This document shows, one piece after another, positions 53,489-62,114 of a stretch of 64,000 nucleotides of DNA; within the stretch, counting starts at the first letter, position 1; every line of letters begins with the position of its first letter. This stretch comes from Stenotrophomonas maltophilia. Lineage in GTDB: Bacteria > Pseudomonadota > Gammaproteobacteria > Xanthomonadales > Xanthomonadaceae. The notes under the pieces were generated by a model that saw only the letters and a program-made list of their open reading frames with translations, was not told the DNA's origin and ran no database searches. The position numbers and the translations under genes are program-made. The stretch is from positions 1,550,001 through 1,614,000 of the forward strand of contig NZ_CP037858.1 of NCBI RefSeq assembly GCF_006974125.1, written 5' to 3'.

Positions 53489-53680
53489 TCAATCGACCTC
53501 GACCATCTCGAAATCGGCCTTGGTCACGCCACAGTCGGGGCAGGTCCAGGTCTCGGGAATGTCCTCCCAGCGCGTCCCGGGCTCAATACCCTCTTCCGGC
53601 AAGCCTTCCGCTTCGCTGTAAAGAAAGCCGCAGACCACGCACATCCAGGTTCGCAGGGTGGTGGGGGTGGCGTCGCTCAT
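53489..53680 (-). CDS. rubredoxin
   Basis: 63 residues from the ATG at 53680 (MSDATP). Two iron-binding loops, [13 protein letters not shown] and [15 protein letters not shown], with the conserved [11 protein letters not shown] between. A one-iron electron carrier in the cytoplasm. Partner reductase not in the window. Divergent from thiE with 67 bases between. Confidence 0.94.
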   Translation of the reverse strand: MSDATPTTLRTWMCVVCGFLYSEAEGLPEEGIEPGTRWEDIPETWTCPDCGVTKADFEMVEVD

Positions 53681-53747
53681 CGGATAATCGGGGCTGGATT
53701 CACGGGCCGCCATTGTCCCATTGCGGCCCACGCACCGGTAGCCATCG

Positions 53748-54374
53748 ATGACTTCTGCTTCCCCGGCGCCCCGCGGCGTCTACCTGATCACCCCGGATGA
53801 GCCCGATACCGCACGCCTGCTGGCCCGTACCGCGCCGCTGCTGGCCGCCGGCGCCACCTGGCTGCAGTACCGCAACAAGACCGCCAGCGATGCACTGCGG
53901 CAGGAGCAGGCGATCGCGCTGCAGGCGCTGTGCGCACACTACGGCGTACCGCTGATCATCAACGATGCCCCCGCGCTGGCCCATGCGGTGGGCGCAGCCG
54001 GCGTGCACCTCGGCGGCACCGACGGTGACATCCCCAGCGCGCGCGCCCTGCTCGGCCCTGACGCCATCATCGGCGCCTCCTGCTACGACCAGCTGGCCAA
54101 TGCCGAGAAGGCCGTGGCGGCAGGCGCCAGCTACGTGGCTTTCGGCGCCTTCTTCCCGACCACCACCAAGGTCACCAGCAGCCGCGCCCATACCGACCTG
54201 CTGCGGCAAAGCGCCGCACTGGGCGTGCCGCGGGTGGCGATCGGCGGGCTGACGCCGGACAATGTCGGTCCCATCATCGACGCCGGCGCCGATCTGGTGG
54301 CCGTGGTCAGCGGTATCTATGCCGCACCAGACCCGGTCGCGACCCAGCGCGCCTACCTCGCCCAGTTCGCGTAA
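53748..54374 (+). CDS. thiE: thiamine-phosphate synthase
   Basis: 208 residues of the ThiE TIM barrel: [36 protein letters not shown] and [16 protein letters not shown]. It joins HMP-PP and THZ-P to thiamine phosphate. No TPP riboswitch fits in the 67-base upstream gap. hemL follows after 16 bases. Confidence 0.95.
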   Translation: MTSASPAPRGVYLITPDEPDTARLLARTAPLLAAGATWLQYRNKTASDALRQEQAIALQALCAHYGVPLIINDAPALAHAVGAAGVHLGGTDGDIPSARALLGPDAIIGASCYDQLANAEKAVAAGASYVAFGAFFPTTTKVTSSRAHTDLLRQSAALGVPRVAIGGLTPDNVGPIIDAGADLVAVVSGIYAAPDPVATQRAYLAQFA

Positions 54375-54390
54375 TGCCCAGGAAAGCCCC

Positions 54391-55680
54391 ATGAACCACG
54401 ACCAGTCCCACGCCCTGTTCTCCCGTGCCCAGCAGCTGCTGCCGGGCGGCGTCAATTCGCCGGTACGTGCGTTCAAGTCGGTTGGCGGCGAACCGTTCTT
54501 CGTCGAGCGCGCCGACGGCGCCTACCTGTACGACGTCGACGGCAACCGCTATATCGATTACGTCGGTTCGTGGGGCCCGATGATCGTCGGCCACAACCAC
54601 ACGGCGGTACGCCAGGCGGTGAAGAAGGCGATCGACAACGGCCTGTCGTTCGGTGCGCCGTGCGCGGCGGAAGTGACCATGGCCGAAACCATCACCCGCC
54701 TGGTGCCGTCGTGCGAGATGGTGCGCATGGTCAACTCCGGCACCGAGGCCACGCTGTCCGCGATCCGCCTGGCCCGCGGTGCGACCGGCCGCAACCGCAT
54801 CGTCAAGTTCGAGGGCTGCTACCACGGCCACGGTGACTCGTTCCTGGTCAAGGCAGGCAGCGGCATGCTGACCCTGGGCGTACCGACCTCGCCGGGCGTG
54901 CCAGCCGGCCTGAGCGAACTGACCCTGACCCTGCCCTACAACGACTTCGAAGCCGCCACTGCGCTGTTCGAGCAGCAGGGTGACGACATCGCCGGCCTGA
55001 TCATCGAACCGGTGGTCGGCAACGCCAACTGCATTCCGCCGCGCGACGGTTATCTGCAGCATCTGCGCGAACTGTGCACGAAGCATGGCGCGCTGCTGAT
55101 CTTCGACGAAGTGATGACTGGCTTCCGCGTCGCCCTCGGTGGTGCACAGGCGCACTACGGCATCACCCCGGACCTGACCACCTTCGGCAAGATCATCGGC
55201 GGCGGCATGCCGGTGGGTGCCTACGGCGGTCGCCGCGAGCTGATGCAGCAGATCGCACCGGCCGGCCCGATCTACCAGGCCGGCACGCTGAGCGGCAATC
55301 CGGTGGCGATGGCCGCCGGCCTGGCAATGCTGGAGCTGATCCAGCAGCCGGGTTTCCATGCCGACCTCGCCGAGCGCACCGCGCGCTTGTGCGCCGGCCT
55401 GGAAGCGGCCGCCGCCGACGCGGGCGTGGCCGTGACCACCACCTGCGTGGGTGCGATGTTCGGGCTGTTCTTCACCAGTGAGAAGGTGGAGACCTATGCG
55501 CAGGCCACCGCCTGCGACATCCCGGCATTCAACCGCTTCTTCCACGCCATGCTGGACCAGGGCGTGTTCCTGGCACCGTCGGCGTACGAGGCCGGCTTCC
55601 TGTCCAGCGCGCACGACGATGCGGTGATCGAAGCGACGCTGGCCGCCGCCCGCGTGGCGTTCAAGGCCGCCAAGGGCTGA
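54391..55680 (+). CDS. hemL: glutamate-1-semialdehyde 2,1-aminomutase
   Basis: 429 residues from the ATG at 54391, which has AGGAAAG five bases upstream. PLP lysine in [18 protein letters not shown]; other hallmarks are [28 protein letters not shown] and [10 protein letters not shown]. It makes 5-aminolevulinate in the C5 haem pathway. The pairing with thiE is common in proteobacteria. A 66-bp palindrome begins 5 bases after the stop. Confidence 0.97.
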   Translation: MNHDQSHALFSRAQQLLPGGVNSPVRAFKSVGGEPFFVERADGAYLYDVDGNRYIDYVGSWGPMIVGHNHTAVRQAVKKAIDNGLSFGAPCAAEVTMAETITRLVPSCEMVRMVNSGTEATLSAIRLARGATGRNRIVKFEGCYHGHGDSFLVKAGSGMLTLGVPTSPGVPAGLSELTLTLPYNDFEAATALFEQQGDDIAGLIIEPVVGNANCIPPRDGYLQHLRELCTKHGALLIFDEVMTGFRVALGGAQAHYGITPDLTTFGKIIGGGMPVGAYGGRRELMQQIAPAGPIYQAGTLSGNPVAMAAGLAMLELIQQPGFHADLAERTARLCAGLEAAAADAGVAVTTTCVGAMFGLFFTSEKVETYAQATACDIPAFNRFFHAMLDQGVFLAPSAYEAGFLSSAHDDAVIEATLAAARVAFKAAKG

Positions 55681-55684
55681 TCGC

Positions 55685-55750
55685 AAAAAGGGGACGGAGG
55701 GGATTAAGTCGTTTGTGCACAAACGACTTAATCCCCTCCGTCCCCTTTTT
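55685..55750. terminator. perfect 66-bp palindrome, bidirectional terminator; second copy of the AAAAAGGGGACGGAGGG family
   Basis: Thirty-three bases starting AAAAAGGGGACGGAGGGG are followed by their exact reverse complement ending CCCTCCGTCCCCTTTTT. It lies between convergent hemL and the azurin gene, with A5/T5 ends that give a U-tract on both strands. The right end touches the azurin stop codon at 55751. Confidence 0.85.
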
Positions 55751-56200
55751 TCAACCGAAGACGAACTTGCCCTTCATCATCGCGAAGTGGCCGGGGAACG
55801 AGCAGAAGAAGGTGTAGTCGCCGCCCTTCTGCAGGCCCTGGGTGGAGAAGCGCACGCGCGTGGTCTCGCCACCGCCGATCACCTTGGTGTGTGCCAGCAC
55901 GCGCTTGTCAGCCTTCGGCAGGTAGCTGTCGGCCAGGGTCATGCGCATGCCCGCCATCGCCACCGGCTGGTAATCGGCACTGCGGGTCAGCACCCAGTTG
56001 TGGCCCATGGCAGTGGCGGCCAGCTTGCCGGTGTGACGCAGGGTCAGGTCCACGGCGGAGCAGTCGGCGGCGACCTTGATCTCGCGGCTGCTGAAGCTCA
56101 TCTGGTCGGTGCTGTCGATGCTCACCGCGCACACCCGTGCCATCGCCGACGGCGCCAGCATCAGCGCGCCCAGTCCCACTGCCACCATCCAAGCCTTCAT
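55751..56200 (-). CDS. azurin (blue copper protein)
   Basis: 149 residues with a 21-residue signal peptide ending AMA. ATG at 56200 with AGGAG upstream. Copper ligands align with azurin: His in MGHNWVL, Cys and His in FFCSFPGH, Met in FAMMKG. The disulfide Cys pair CAVSID / DCSAVDL is present. A periplasmic one-electron carrier, possibly linked to respiration or redox stress. Confidence 0.94.
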   Translation of the reverse strand: MKAWMVAVGLGALMLAPSAMARVCAVSIDSTDQMSFSSREIKVAADCSAVDLTLRHTGKLAATAMGHNWVLTRSADYQPVAMAGMRMTLADSYLPKADKRVLAHTKVIGGGETTRVRFSTQGLQKGGDYTFFCSFPGHFAMMKGKFVFG

Positions 56201-56322
56201 CGTTGCGTCTCCTGCAGGTTCAAGCGCCATTCTAGGCAGGCACCTGCAGCCGTGTCTGCGACCGTCTGTCGCACGCGTCCTCCAGGGTTTCCGCACATCG
56301 GCCACGATGGCATGCTCGGCCG

Positions 56323-56925
56323 ATGCGGATCGATCTGTTGCTGCTGGATGTGGATGGCGTGCTGGTGCAGTACCAGCGCGCGCAGCGTGTGCTGCACCTG
56401 GCGCGGGCGCTGGGGGTTCCGACGCAGGCCGTGCAGGCTGCGCTGTACGACAGCGGGCTGGAAGCCGCGCATGACAATGGCGCGCTGGATGGCCCGGCCT
56501 ATCTGGCGCGATTGGGGGAGCTGCTGGGCACGACTGTCGACGTGGCTACATGGACCGCGGCGCGACGGGCCGCCAGCCATCCGCAGCCAGCCGTATTGCA
56601 ACGGCTGCAGGCCCTGCAGCTGCCGATGGCGGTGCTGACCAACAATGGCGCACTGATGAAGCAGGCCTTGCCTGCCCTGCTGCCGGAGCTGTTCCCTGCC
56701 CTGCTGGGTCGCGTGTTCTGCAGCGCCGATTTCGGCCTGCGCAAACCGGCACCGGAGGTGTTCCTGCGCACGCTGGAGATGCTCGATGCAGCGCCTGCAC
56801 ACACGCTGTTCGTCGATGACCTGTTCGCCAACGTGCGCGGTGCACGCGCCGCCGGCCTGCATGCGGAAACCGTGCGCGATGGCCGTGGACTGGGCAAGGT
56901 GTTGAAGCGTTACGCGGTGAGCTGA
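56323..56925 (+). CDS. HAD-superfamily hydrolase
   Basis: 200 residues. Motif I DVDGVLVQYQ, motif II LTNNG, motif III lysine in LRKPAPEVF and motif IV FVDDLFANV. A helical cap lies between I and II, as in subfamily IA phosphatases. The catalytic Asp pair (D9, D11) is intact. Substrate unknown. No strong Shine-Dalgarno. Confidence 0.9.
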   Translation: MRIDLLLLDVDGVLVQYQRAQRVLHLARALGVPTQAVQAALYDSGLEAAHDNGALDGPAYLARLGELLGTTVDVATWTAARRAASHPQPAVLQRLQALQLPMAVLTNNGALMKQALPALLPELFPALLGRVFCSADFGLRKPAPEVFLRTLEMLDAAPAHTLFVDDLFANVRGARAAGLHAETVRDGRGLGKVLKRYAVS

Positions 56926-56927
56926 TC

Positions 56928-56966
56928 GGGGTCAGAGCCCTCTCCGCAGGAGAGGGATCCGACCCC
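56928..56966. repeat. GGGGTC-family hairpin, copy 3
   Basis: GGGGTCAGAGCCCTCTCC (56928-56945), 3-base loop, GGAGAGGGATCCGACCCC (56949-56966); 16 of 18 positions pair. Between convergent HAD and argD genes, three bases after the HAD stop. Confidence 0.85.
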
Positions 56967-56978
56967 ACTGCCATGGCT

Positions 56979-58205
56979 TCAGCGCGCTGCGATGAACGCA
57001 GCAATCGCCGCACGCAGGCGCTTGAGGCCTTCGGCCACTTCTTCGTCGGTGATGTTCAACGACGGCACGAAACGCAGCACGTCCGGGCCGGCCTGCAAGG
57101 TCAGCAGGCCCTGCTCGGCAGCGTGGTCGAGGATCGCGCCAGCCTGGCCGGCAAAGTCCTTGCTCAGCACTGCGCCCAGCATCAGGCCACGGCCACGCAC
57201 GTCGCTGAACACGCCGAATTCTTCGTTGATGCGCGCGAAGCCATCGCGCAGCGCCTTCGACTGGCGGCTGACATTGGCGGCGATCTCCGCCGAGGCCAGC
57301 TTGCGCAGTGCCACGCGGGCCACCGCAGCAGCCAGCGGGTTGCCGCCGAAGGTGGTGCCATGCGCGCCGAACTGCATGGTCTCGGCCACCTTCGGGCCGG
57401 CCAGCATCGCGCCGATCGGGAAGCCGCCGCCGAGTGCCTTGGCCAGGGTGACCATGTCCGGCACCACGTCGTCCTGCCAATGCGCGAACAGGGTGCCGGT
57501 GCGGCCCATGCCGGCCTGGATCTCATCCAGCACCAGCAGCGCGTTGTGCTGGTCGCACAGCTCACGCACGCGCTTGAGGAAACCGGACTTGGCCGGCATC
57601 ACGCCGCCCTCGCCCTGGATCGGCTCCAGCATCACCGCGGCGACGTCGCCGGCGGCCATCGCGGTTTCCAGCTGCACCTCATCGTTGAAATCGATGTAGC
57701 GGAAGCCACCGGGCAGCGGCTCGTAGCCTTCCTGGTACTTCGGCTGGGCAGTGGCGGTCACCGCACCCATGGTGCGGCCATGGAAGCTGCCACGGAAGGT
57801 GATGATCACCCGCTTGTCGGCCGGGCGCCCTTGGCTGGAGGCCCACTTGCGGACCATCTTGATCGCCACTTCGTTGGCTTCGGCGCCGGAGTTGCACAGG
57901 AACACGCGCTCGGCGAAGCGGCTGGCCTTCACCAGCTCCTCGGCCAGGTGCAGCGGCGGCGCGCTGTAGAACACGTTGCTGGTGTGCCAGAGCTTGCCGG
58001 CCTGCTCGACCAGCGCGGCCACCAGGTCCGGATCGTTGTGGCCCAGCCCGCACACGGCGATGCCGGCGGCCAGGTCGATGAACTCACGGCCCTGGCTGTC
58101 CCACACGCGGGCGCCCTGGCCTCGCTCCAGTACCACCTGGCGGGGCTTGTAGACCGGCAGGTAATAGTGCGAAAGGGAGATCAGCGGATCGGTAGCGGCG
58201 GTCAT
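56979..58205 (-). CDS. argD: acetylornithine aminotransferase
   Basis: 408 residues, class III PLP aminotransferase. Blocks: YLPVYKPRQVVLERGQG, NSGAEANEVAIKM, SFHGRTMGA, DEIQAGMGRTG and the PLP lysine in TLAKALGGGFPIGA. It transaminates N-acetylglutamate semialdehyde in arginine synthesis (and may act on succinyl substrates, as relatives do). It stands alone here. Confidence 0.9.
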   Translation of the reverse strand: MTAATDPLISLSHYYLPVYKPRQVVLERGQGARVWDSQGREFIDLAAGIAVCGLGHNDPDLVAALVEQAGKLWHTSNVFYSAPPLHLAEELVKASRFAERVFLCNSGAEANEVAIKMVRKWASSQGRPADKRVIITFRGSFHGRTMGAVTATAQPKYQEGYEPLPGGFRYIDFNDEVQLETAMAAGDVAAVMLEPIQGEGGVMPAKSGFLKRVRELCDQHNALLVLDEIQAGMGRTGTLFAHWQDDVVPDMVTLAKALGGGFPIGAMLAGPKVAETMQFGAHGTTFGGNPLAAAVARVALRKLASAEIAANVSRQSKALRDGFARINEEFGVFSDVRGRGLMLGAVLSKDFAGQAGAILDHAAEQGLLTLQAGPDVLRFVPSLNITDEEVAEGLKRLRAAIAAFIAAR

Positions 58206-58268
58206 GGCAGTCGGCAGGGTTCAGGAATCCCCATTCTCGCGCCGGAACCCCTGCGGCACAATGCGCCC

Positions 58269-59141
58269 ATGCGACCGTTTTCCGCCCCCCAGCTGAACCC
58301 CGCCACCGAGACCGGCTGGCGCCGTCGGTGGTTCGACATCATCTACCGCCACGACTCGCGACCCTCGCGCAATTTCGACCTGCTCCTGGTGGTGGCGATC
58401 GTCGCCAGCATCCTGGTGGTGATGATCGACAGCGTGCAGCACCTGCATGCCGAATGGTCCACCGGCCTGTACATCCTGGAATGGGGCTTCACGATCATCT
58501 TCACCGCCGAGTACCTGTTGCGGCTGGCGGTGGTCAAGCGCCCGCTGCGTTACGCGGTGAGCATCTGGGGCATCATCGACCTGCTGTCGATCCTGCCCGC
58601 CTACCTGTCGTTGTTCATCCCCGGCGCGCAGAGCCTGCTGGTGGTGCGCGCGCTGCGCATCCTGCGCGTGTTCCGCATCCTCAAGCTGACCCGCTACATC
58701 GAGGAAAGCGGCGTCCTGATGACGTCGCTGTGGCGCAGCCGGCGCAAGGTGCTGGTGTTCCTGTTCACGGTGATCACCATCACCATCATCGCCGGTGCGC
58801 TGATGTACGTGATCGAGGGCCCCGAACACGGCTTCACCAATATCCCGGCCAGCATGTACTGGGCGGTGGTGACCATGGCCACGGTCGGCTTCGGCGACAT
58901 CGTGCCGCAGACCGTGCTCGGCCGCTTCGTCACCTCGGTACTGATCCTGATCGGCTACAGCATCATCGCCGTGCCCACCGGCATCTACACCGCCGAACTG
59001 GCCAGCACCATGCGCGAAGCCGAGCTGGCCGCGCGCCGTGATGCGCGCGGCTGCCCGCATTGCGGGCTGGAAGGCCACGAGCCGGATGCACGGCACTGCC
59101 GCAAGTGCGGCGGCGAACTGCCGGATGCGTTCAACCATTGA
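58269..59141 (+). CDS. voltage-gated potassium channel-type protein with C-terminal zinc ribbon
   Basis: 290 residues, six membrane segments. S4 carries regularly spaced arginines (RALRILRVFRILKLTRY). The pore loop has the selectivity filter TVGFGD, close to TVGYGD of K+ channels. The cytoplasmic tail ends in two Cys pairs (CPHCG ... CRKCG) forming a zinc-ribbon-like knuckle. The bacterial Kv family assignment is firm; gating and physiological role are unknown. It is divergent from argD with 63 bases between. Confidence 0.9.
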   Translation: MRPFSAPQLNPATETGWRRRWFDIIYRHDSRPSRNFDLLLVVAIVASILVVMIDSVQHLHAEWSTGLYILEWGFTIIFTAEYLLRLAVVKRPLRYAVSIWGIIDLLSILPAYLSLFIPGAQSLLVVRALRILRVFRILKLTRYIEESGVLMTSLWRSRRKVLVFLFTVITITIIAGALMYVIEGPEHGFTNIPASMYWAVVTMATVGFGDIVPQTVLGRFVTSVLILIGYSIIAVPTGIYTAELASTMREAELAARRDARGCPHCGLEGHEPDARHCRKCGGELPDAFNH

Positions 59142-59147
59142 GGGGTT

Positions 59148-59170
59148 CGCCGGGCATGGCCCGGCGCTAC
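59148..59170 (-). repeat. SMAG palindrome
   Basis: Minus strand GTAGCGCCGGGCCATGCCCG plus GCG, seven bases after the channel stop codon. Confidence 0.8.
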
Positions 59171-59201
59171 CCGTGGGCGGTCACACGTGGATGCCCGCGC
59201 C

Positions 59202-60020
59202 TCAATCCAGGAACAGGTCCGGCAGCAACGGCCGCGACGGATCCACCGCGTAGCCCGAAAGATCGGTGACGCCGGCCTGCGCCAGCACTTCATCATCGAT
59301 CAGGAACTGGCCATGGAAGCCGGCCGCTTCGCGCACCAGCACCGCATGCGCGGCGTCGGCCATGATCTGTGGCGTGCGGCAACCGGCCGCATCCACGCCC
59401 GGAATCATGTTGATCGCATCGGTGGCGATCACCGTGCGCGGCCACAGCGCGTTCACCGCCACACCCTGCGGACCGAACTCCGCAGCCAGGCCCAGGGTGA
59501 CGAAGCTCATGCCCATCTTTGCCAGCGTGTAGCCGGTGTGCGGTGCCCACCACTTCGGCTCCAGGCTCGGTGGTGGTGCCAGGGTGAGGATGTGCGGGTT
59601 CGGCGCCTGCAGCAGGTACGGCAGGCAGGCCTGCGTGCACAGGAAGCTGCCGCGTGAGTTGACCTGCTGCATCAGGTCGAAACGCTTCATCGGCGTATCC
59701 AGCGTGCCGCGCAACCAGATCGCGCTGGCGTTGTTGATCAGGATGTCGATGCCACCGAAGGTATCGACCGTGGCGGCAACTGCGGCCTGTACCTGCTCTT
59801 CCTCGCGGATGTCACACTTCAGCGCCAGGCCCTGGCCGCCGGCCGCCGTTACCGCCTCGGCAGCGCTGTGGATGGTGCCCGGCAGCTTCGGATTCGGCAC
59901 CGACGACTTGGCCGCGATGGCCACGTTGGCGCCGTCGCGCGCAGCACGCAGTGCGATGGCCAGGCCGATGCCACGCGAGGCACCGGTGATGAAAAGGGTT
60001 TTGCCCTGCAGACTGCCCAC
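59202..60020 (-). CDS. SDR family oxidoreductase (HSDL2-like)
   Basis: 272 residues. The start is taken as the GTG at 60020, eight bases after GGAG; a GTG three codons upstream (60029) lies almost on that site. Rossmann motif GASRGIG, catalytic Tyr-x3-Lys in YTLAKMG, NNAS and Asn-Ser residues in place. The Ser of the triad region reads LAPPPSLEP as in HSDL2-like proteins. NAD(P)H-dependent; substrate unknown, possibly fatty-acid or steroid-like. Confidence 0.88.
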   Translation of the reverse strand: MGSLQGKTLFITGASRGIGLAIALRAARDGANVAIAAKSSVPNPKLPGTIHSAAEAVTAAGGQGLALKCDIREEEQVQAAVAATVDTFGGIDILINNASAIWLRGTLDTPMKRFDLMQQVNSRGSFLCTQACLPYLLQAPNPHILTLAPPPSLEPKWWAPHTGYTLAKMGMSFVTLGLAAEFGPQGVAVNALWPRTVIATDAINMIPGVDAAGCRTPQIMADAAHAVLVREAAGFHGQFLIDDEVLAQAGVTDLSGYAVDPSRPLLPDLFLD

Positions 60021-60128
60021 GTTCCACACTCCAGCGTATGCAATGAGCCGCTAGTATGCCGCGCCGACGCGGAGTTCACCCGGCCTTGACGATACTCGGG
60101 CCTCCAGACAACGCACGAGGTCCACGCC

Positions 60129-60812
60129 ATGCGCCGTTCCCGCCTGTTGCTGCCTGCCCTGGGGCTTGTTCTGCTGACTGCCTGCCAGGGCCGTTCGCCG
60201 GAACCCGGCAAGGAGCCGCCCGCCGGTGACGCGCCCAGCGCGGAGAAGGCCGCCGCCGACGGAAAGATGCGCTGGAGCGAAGCCGTGGTCTGGGATGGCG
60301 ATCTGAACGCATGCCGCCAGGGCGAGACTGCCGCCACCCGCGACTGCCTGCGCGATGCGATGCGTGCGGGGGGAGCAAGCGCCGAGGCGATCACGGCCGC
60401 CGAGCAACTGTCCAGCGCCGGGGAACTGGCGTATGTCACCGCTTGGCATGAGAACGAGGGGCTGGGCATTGCCACGGTCGAGTATCCCTTCCGCGCCAAC
60501 ACGAACGAAGGCACCCGCCTGGTCGACGCCGGCGGCAAGCGCATCGATGTGGACGCCGTGCAGCTGGACGACACACTGCGTGCCGACCCGGTCGTGCAGG
60601 AGCTGCTGAAAGCCAATCCGCAGGCCACGCCGTTCGCGCCTGCGCAGTCGGCCGGAGCGACACCGCTGGAGGGTGGCGGCATCCGCCTGCTGTACCGCAC
60701 ACCGCTGCGCGACTGCCACGCCTGCCCGGACGTGGGCCAGCTGCAGATCGCCTATGACTTCGATGCCAAGCGCAACTTCATCGGCCAGCAGGTGGTACCG
60801 GCAACGCCGTAG
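60129..60812 (+). CDS. putative lipoprotein of unknown function
   Basis: 227 residues with a lipoprotein signal (LLTAC, Cys19) and a Pro/Glu/Lys-rich linker. A soluble domain with two Cys pairs (ACRQGE...RDCLRDA and RDCHACPD) follows, likely disulfides. No recognised motif. Probably anchored in the outer membrane, facing the periplasm. Its stop codon TAG is within a GTAG followed by CCGGGCCACGCCCGG, perhaps a degenerate SMAG. Confidence 0.8.
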   Translation: MRRSRLLLPALGLVLLTACQGRSPEPGKEPPAGDAPSAEKAAADGKMRWSEAVVWDGDLNACRQGETAATRDCLRDAMRAGGASAEAITAAEQLSSAGELAYVTAWHENEGLGIATVEYPFRANTNEGTRLVDAGGKRIDVDAVQLDDTLRADPVVQELLKANPQATPFAPAQSAGATPLEGGGIRLLYRTPLRDCHACPDVGQLQIAYDFDAKRNFIGQQVVPATP

Positions 60813-60863
60813 CCCGGAAACGCCGCGTGTCACCGGGCCACGCCCGGCGGACGCAGTGTCGCG

Positions 60864-61352
60864 TCACCGGTACGCCTGCACCTGCTTCTGCAGCAGATGC
60901 GGCACGATCAACCTGTGCACGGGCGCGACCGGCAGCATGTAGAGGCGCCCGAACGCGTTGTGCGTGTGCACCACCGTCGCCACTTCCAGCACGTCGCCCT
61001 GCCATTGCAGGGCCAGCTGTACGCGCAGGTGGCGATCATCGTCTTCCAGCACGATGGCATCGTCATCCAGCGACTGCAGGGTGAAGATGCCCAGCCGCTG
61101 GCCGGGAGCCGGATCGACAGTGTCCTGCACCGCCCGCAACGAACCCAGATGTTTCATGCCCAGCAGGCGCATGCCGTGGTTGCGCAGTGCCATCAGGCCA
61201 TCGAACCAGCCGGGAATGGTCGCCGCCATGTCGCGGTAGGCCTGCAGTGCGGTACGCCCGTCGCGCCGGGTGGTGGCCTGGCAGGCGTGCACGAACTCCG
61301 CACCGGGCAGCTGAGCAAGCAGCACGCTGCCCGCGCTGGGCGGGGCGCTCAT
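60864..61352 (-). CDS. DUF2867 family protein
   Basis: 162 residues from the ATG at 61352. It matches the DUF2867 pattern: a core with TLQSLDDDAIVLEDDDRHLR and VATVVHTHNAFGRLYMLPV, and a C-terminal VHRLIVPHLL helix. No signal peptide. It follows the kinase-like gene by 14 bases, so the two are probably one transcript. Function unknown. Confidence 0.82.
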   Translation of the reverse strand: MSAPPSAGSVLLAQLPGAEFVHACQATTRRDGRTALQAYRDMAATIPGWFDGLMALRNHGMRLLGMKHLGSLRAVQDTVDPAPGQRLGIFTLQSLDDDAIVLEDDDRHLRVQLALQWQGDVLEVATVVHTHNAFGRLYMLPVAPVHRLIVPHLLQKQVQAYR

Positions 61353-61366
61353 CACCTGCGATGCAC

Positions 61367-62029
61367 TCACGGCTTCGATCCCTGCCCCTCGTTGTCTTCC
61401 CAGTGCAGGATGCGGCGGGTGATGAAGCGGTAGACCGGCTTGCCGGTGGCGAACCACAGCTCGCGCACCCACGAGGTACGCTTGAGCACGCGCTTTTCCA
61501 CCGGAGTGAGCGATTCACGGCAGTACATGCGCTTGTGCTTGAGCAGGTGGCGCAGGTCCTCGCGGGCCAGCAGCCGCATCCAGCGAGAGCGCGGGTTGCC
61601 GATCACCGCCAGCTGGAAGTCGATCAGCGCCGGGCGGCCATCCTCGGTGACCAGCCAGTTGGCCTCCTTGGCCAGATCGTTGTGGGCCACGCCACGGCGG
61701 TGCAGCTGCTGCAGCAGGCGCCGTGCGGAACGGAACCAGGCCAGGTCGCCGCGCGGCGGACGCTGGTACATGGCATCGCCGGCCATGAAGCTGCGGTCGA
61801 GGTGGCGGCCATCCCAGGCCAGCAGCTGCGGCACATCGGCCATGCCATGGATATGGCGCAGCGCGCGCGCCTCGCGACGTGCAAGCCACCACGCGGGCAA
61901 CCGCAGCCACAGCGGCGTGGCGCCCAGATCGCGGCGTACGAACCGGCCGTCGGGCCCTTCAACCAGAAGGATCTGACCGAAACTGTCGGCCTTCAAAGCA
62001 TGGTGGGGAGCGTCTGGCATATGCGGCAT
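61367..62029 (-). CDS. small kinase-fold protein (LPS/Kdo-kinase or RIO-like)
   Basis: 220 residues. The catalytic loop VAHNDLAKEANWLV (H-N-D-L-x-K-x-x-N) and a following metal-site IDFQLA (DFG-like) mark a protein-kinase-fold phosphotransferase of the small bacterial type that includes lipopolysaccharide core kinases. N-terminal Gly-rich loop and Lys are weak. A basic C-terminus (MRLLAREDLRHLLKHKRMYC) suggests membrane association. Substrate unknown. Confidence 0.78.
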   Translation of the reverse strand: MPHMPDAPHHALKADSFGQILLVEGPDGRFVRRDLGATPLWLRLPAWWLARREARALRHIHGMADVPQLLAWDGRHLDRSFMAGDAMYQRPPRGDLAWFRSARRLLQQLHRRGVAHNDLAKEANWLVTEDGRPALIDFQLAVIGNPRSRWMRLLAREDLRHLLKHKRMYCRESLTPVEKRVLKRTSWVRELWFATGKPVYRFITRRILHWEDNEGQGSKP

Positions 62030-62102
62030 GCCCCCATTCTAGGCGATGGCGCCGGTTGCAAACGGTCACGAAGCGGCTGGGAACCAGTCACCTTCACGCC
62101 CC

Positions 62103-62108
62103 TATAAT
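62103..62108 (+). promoter_or_regulatory. -10 box directly before the DedA-PAP2 gene
   Basis: TATAAT ends six bases before the ATG at 62115, implying a leaderless transcript; there is no Shine-Dalgarno. The opposite kinase-like gene has TAGAAT at 62041-62036, also six bases from its ATG. Confidence 0.5.
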
Positions 62109-62114
62109 CGGGCA

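Noticed and set aside
53681-53747. TPP riboswitch upstream of thiE
   Set aside because: Only 67 bases separate it from the divergent rubredoxin gene and no conserved thi-box sequence is present.
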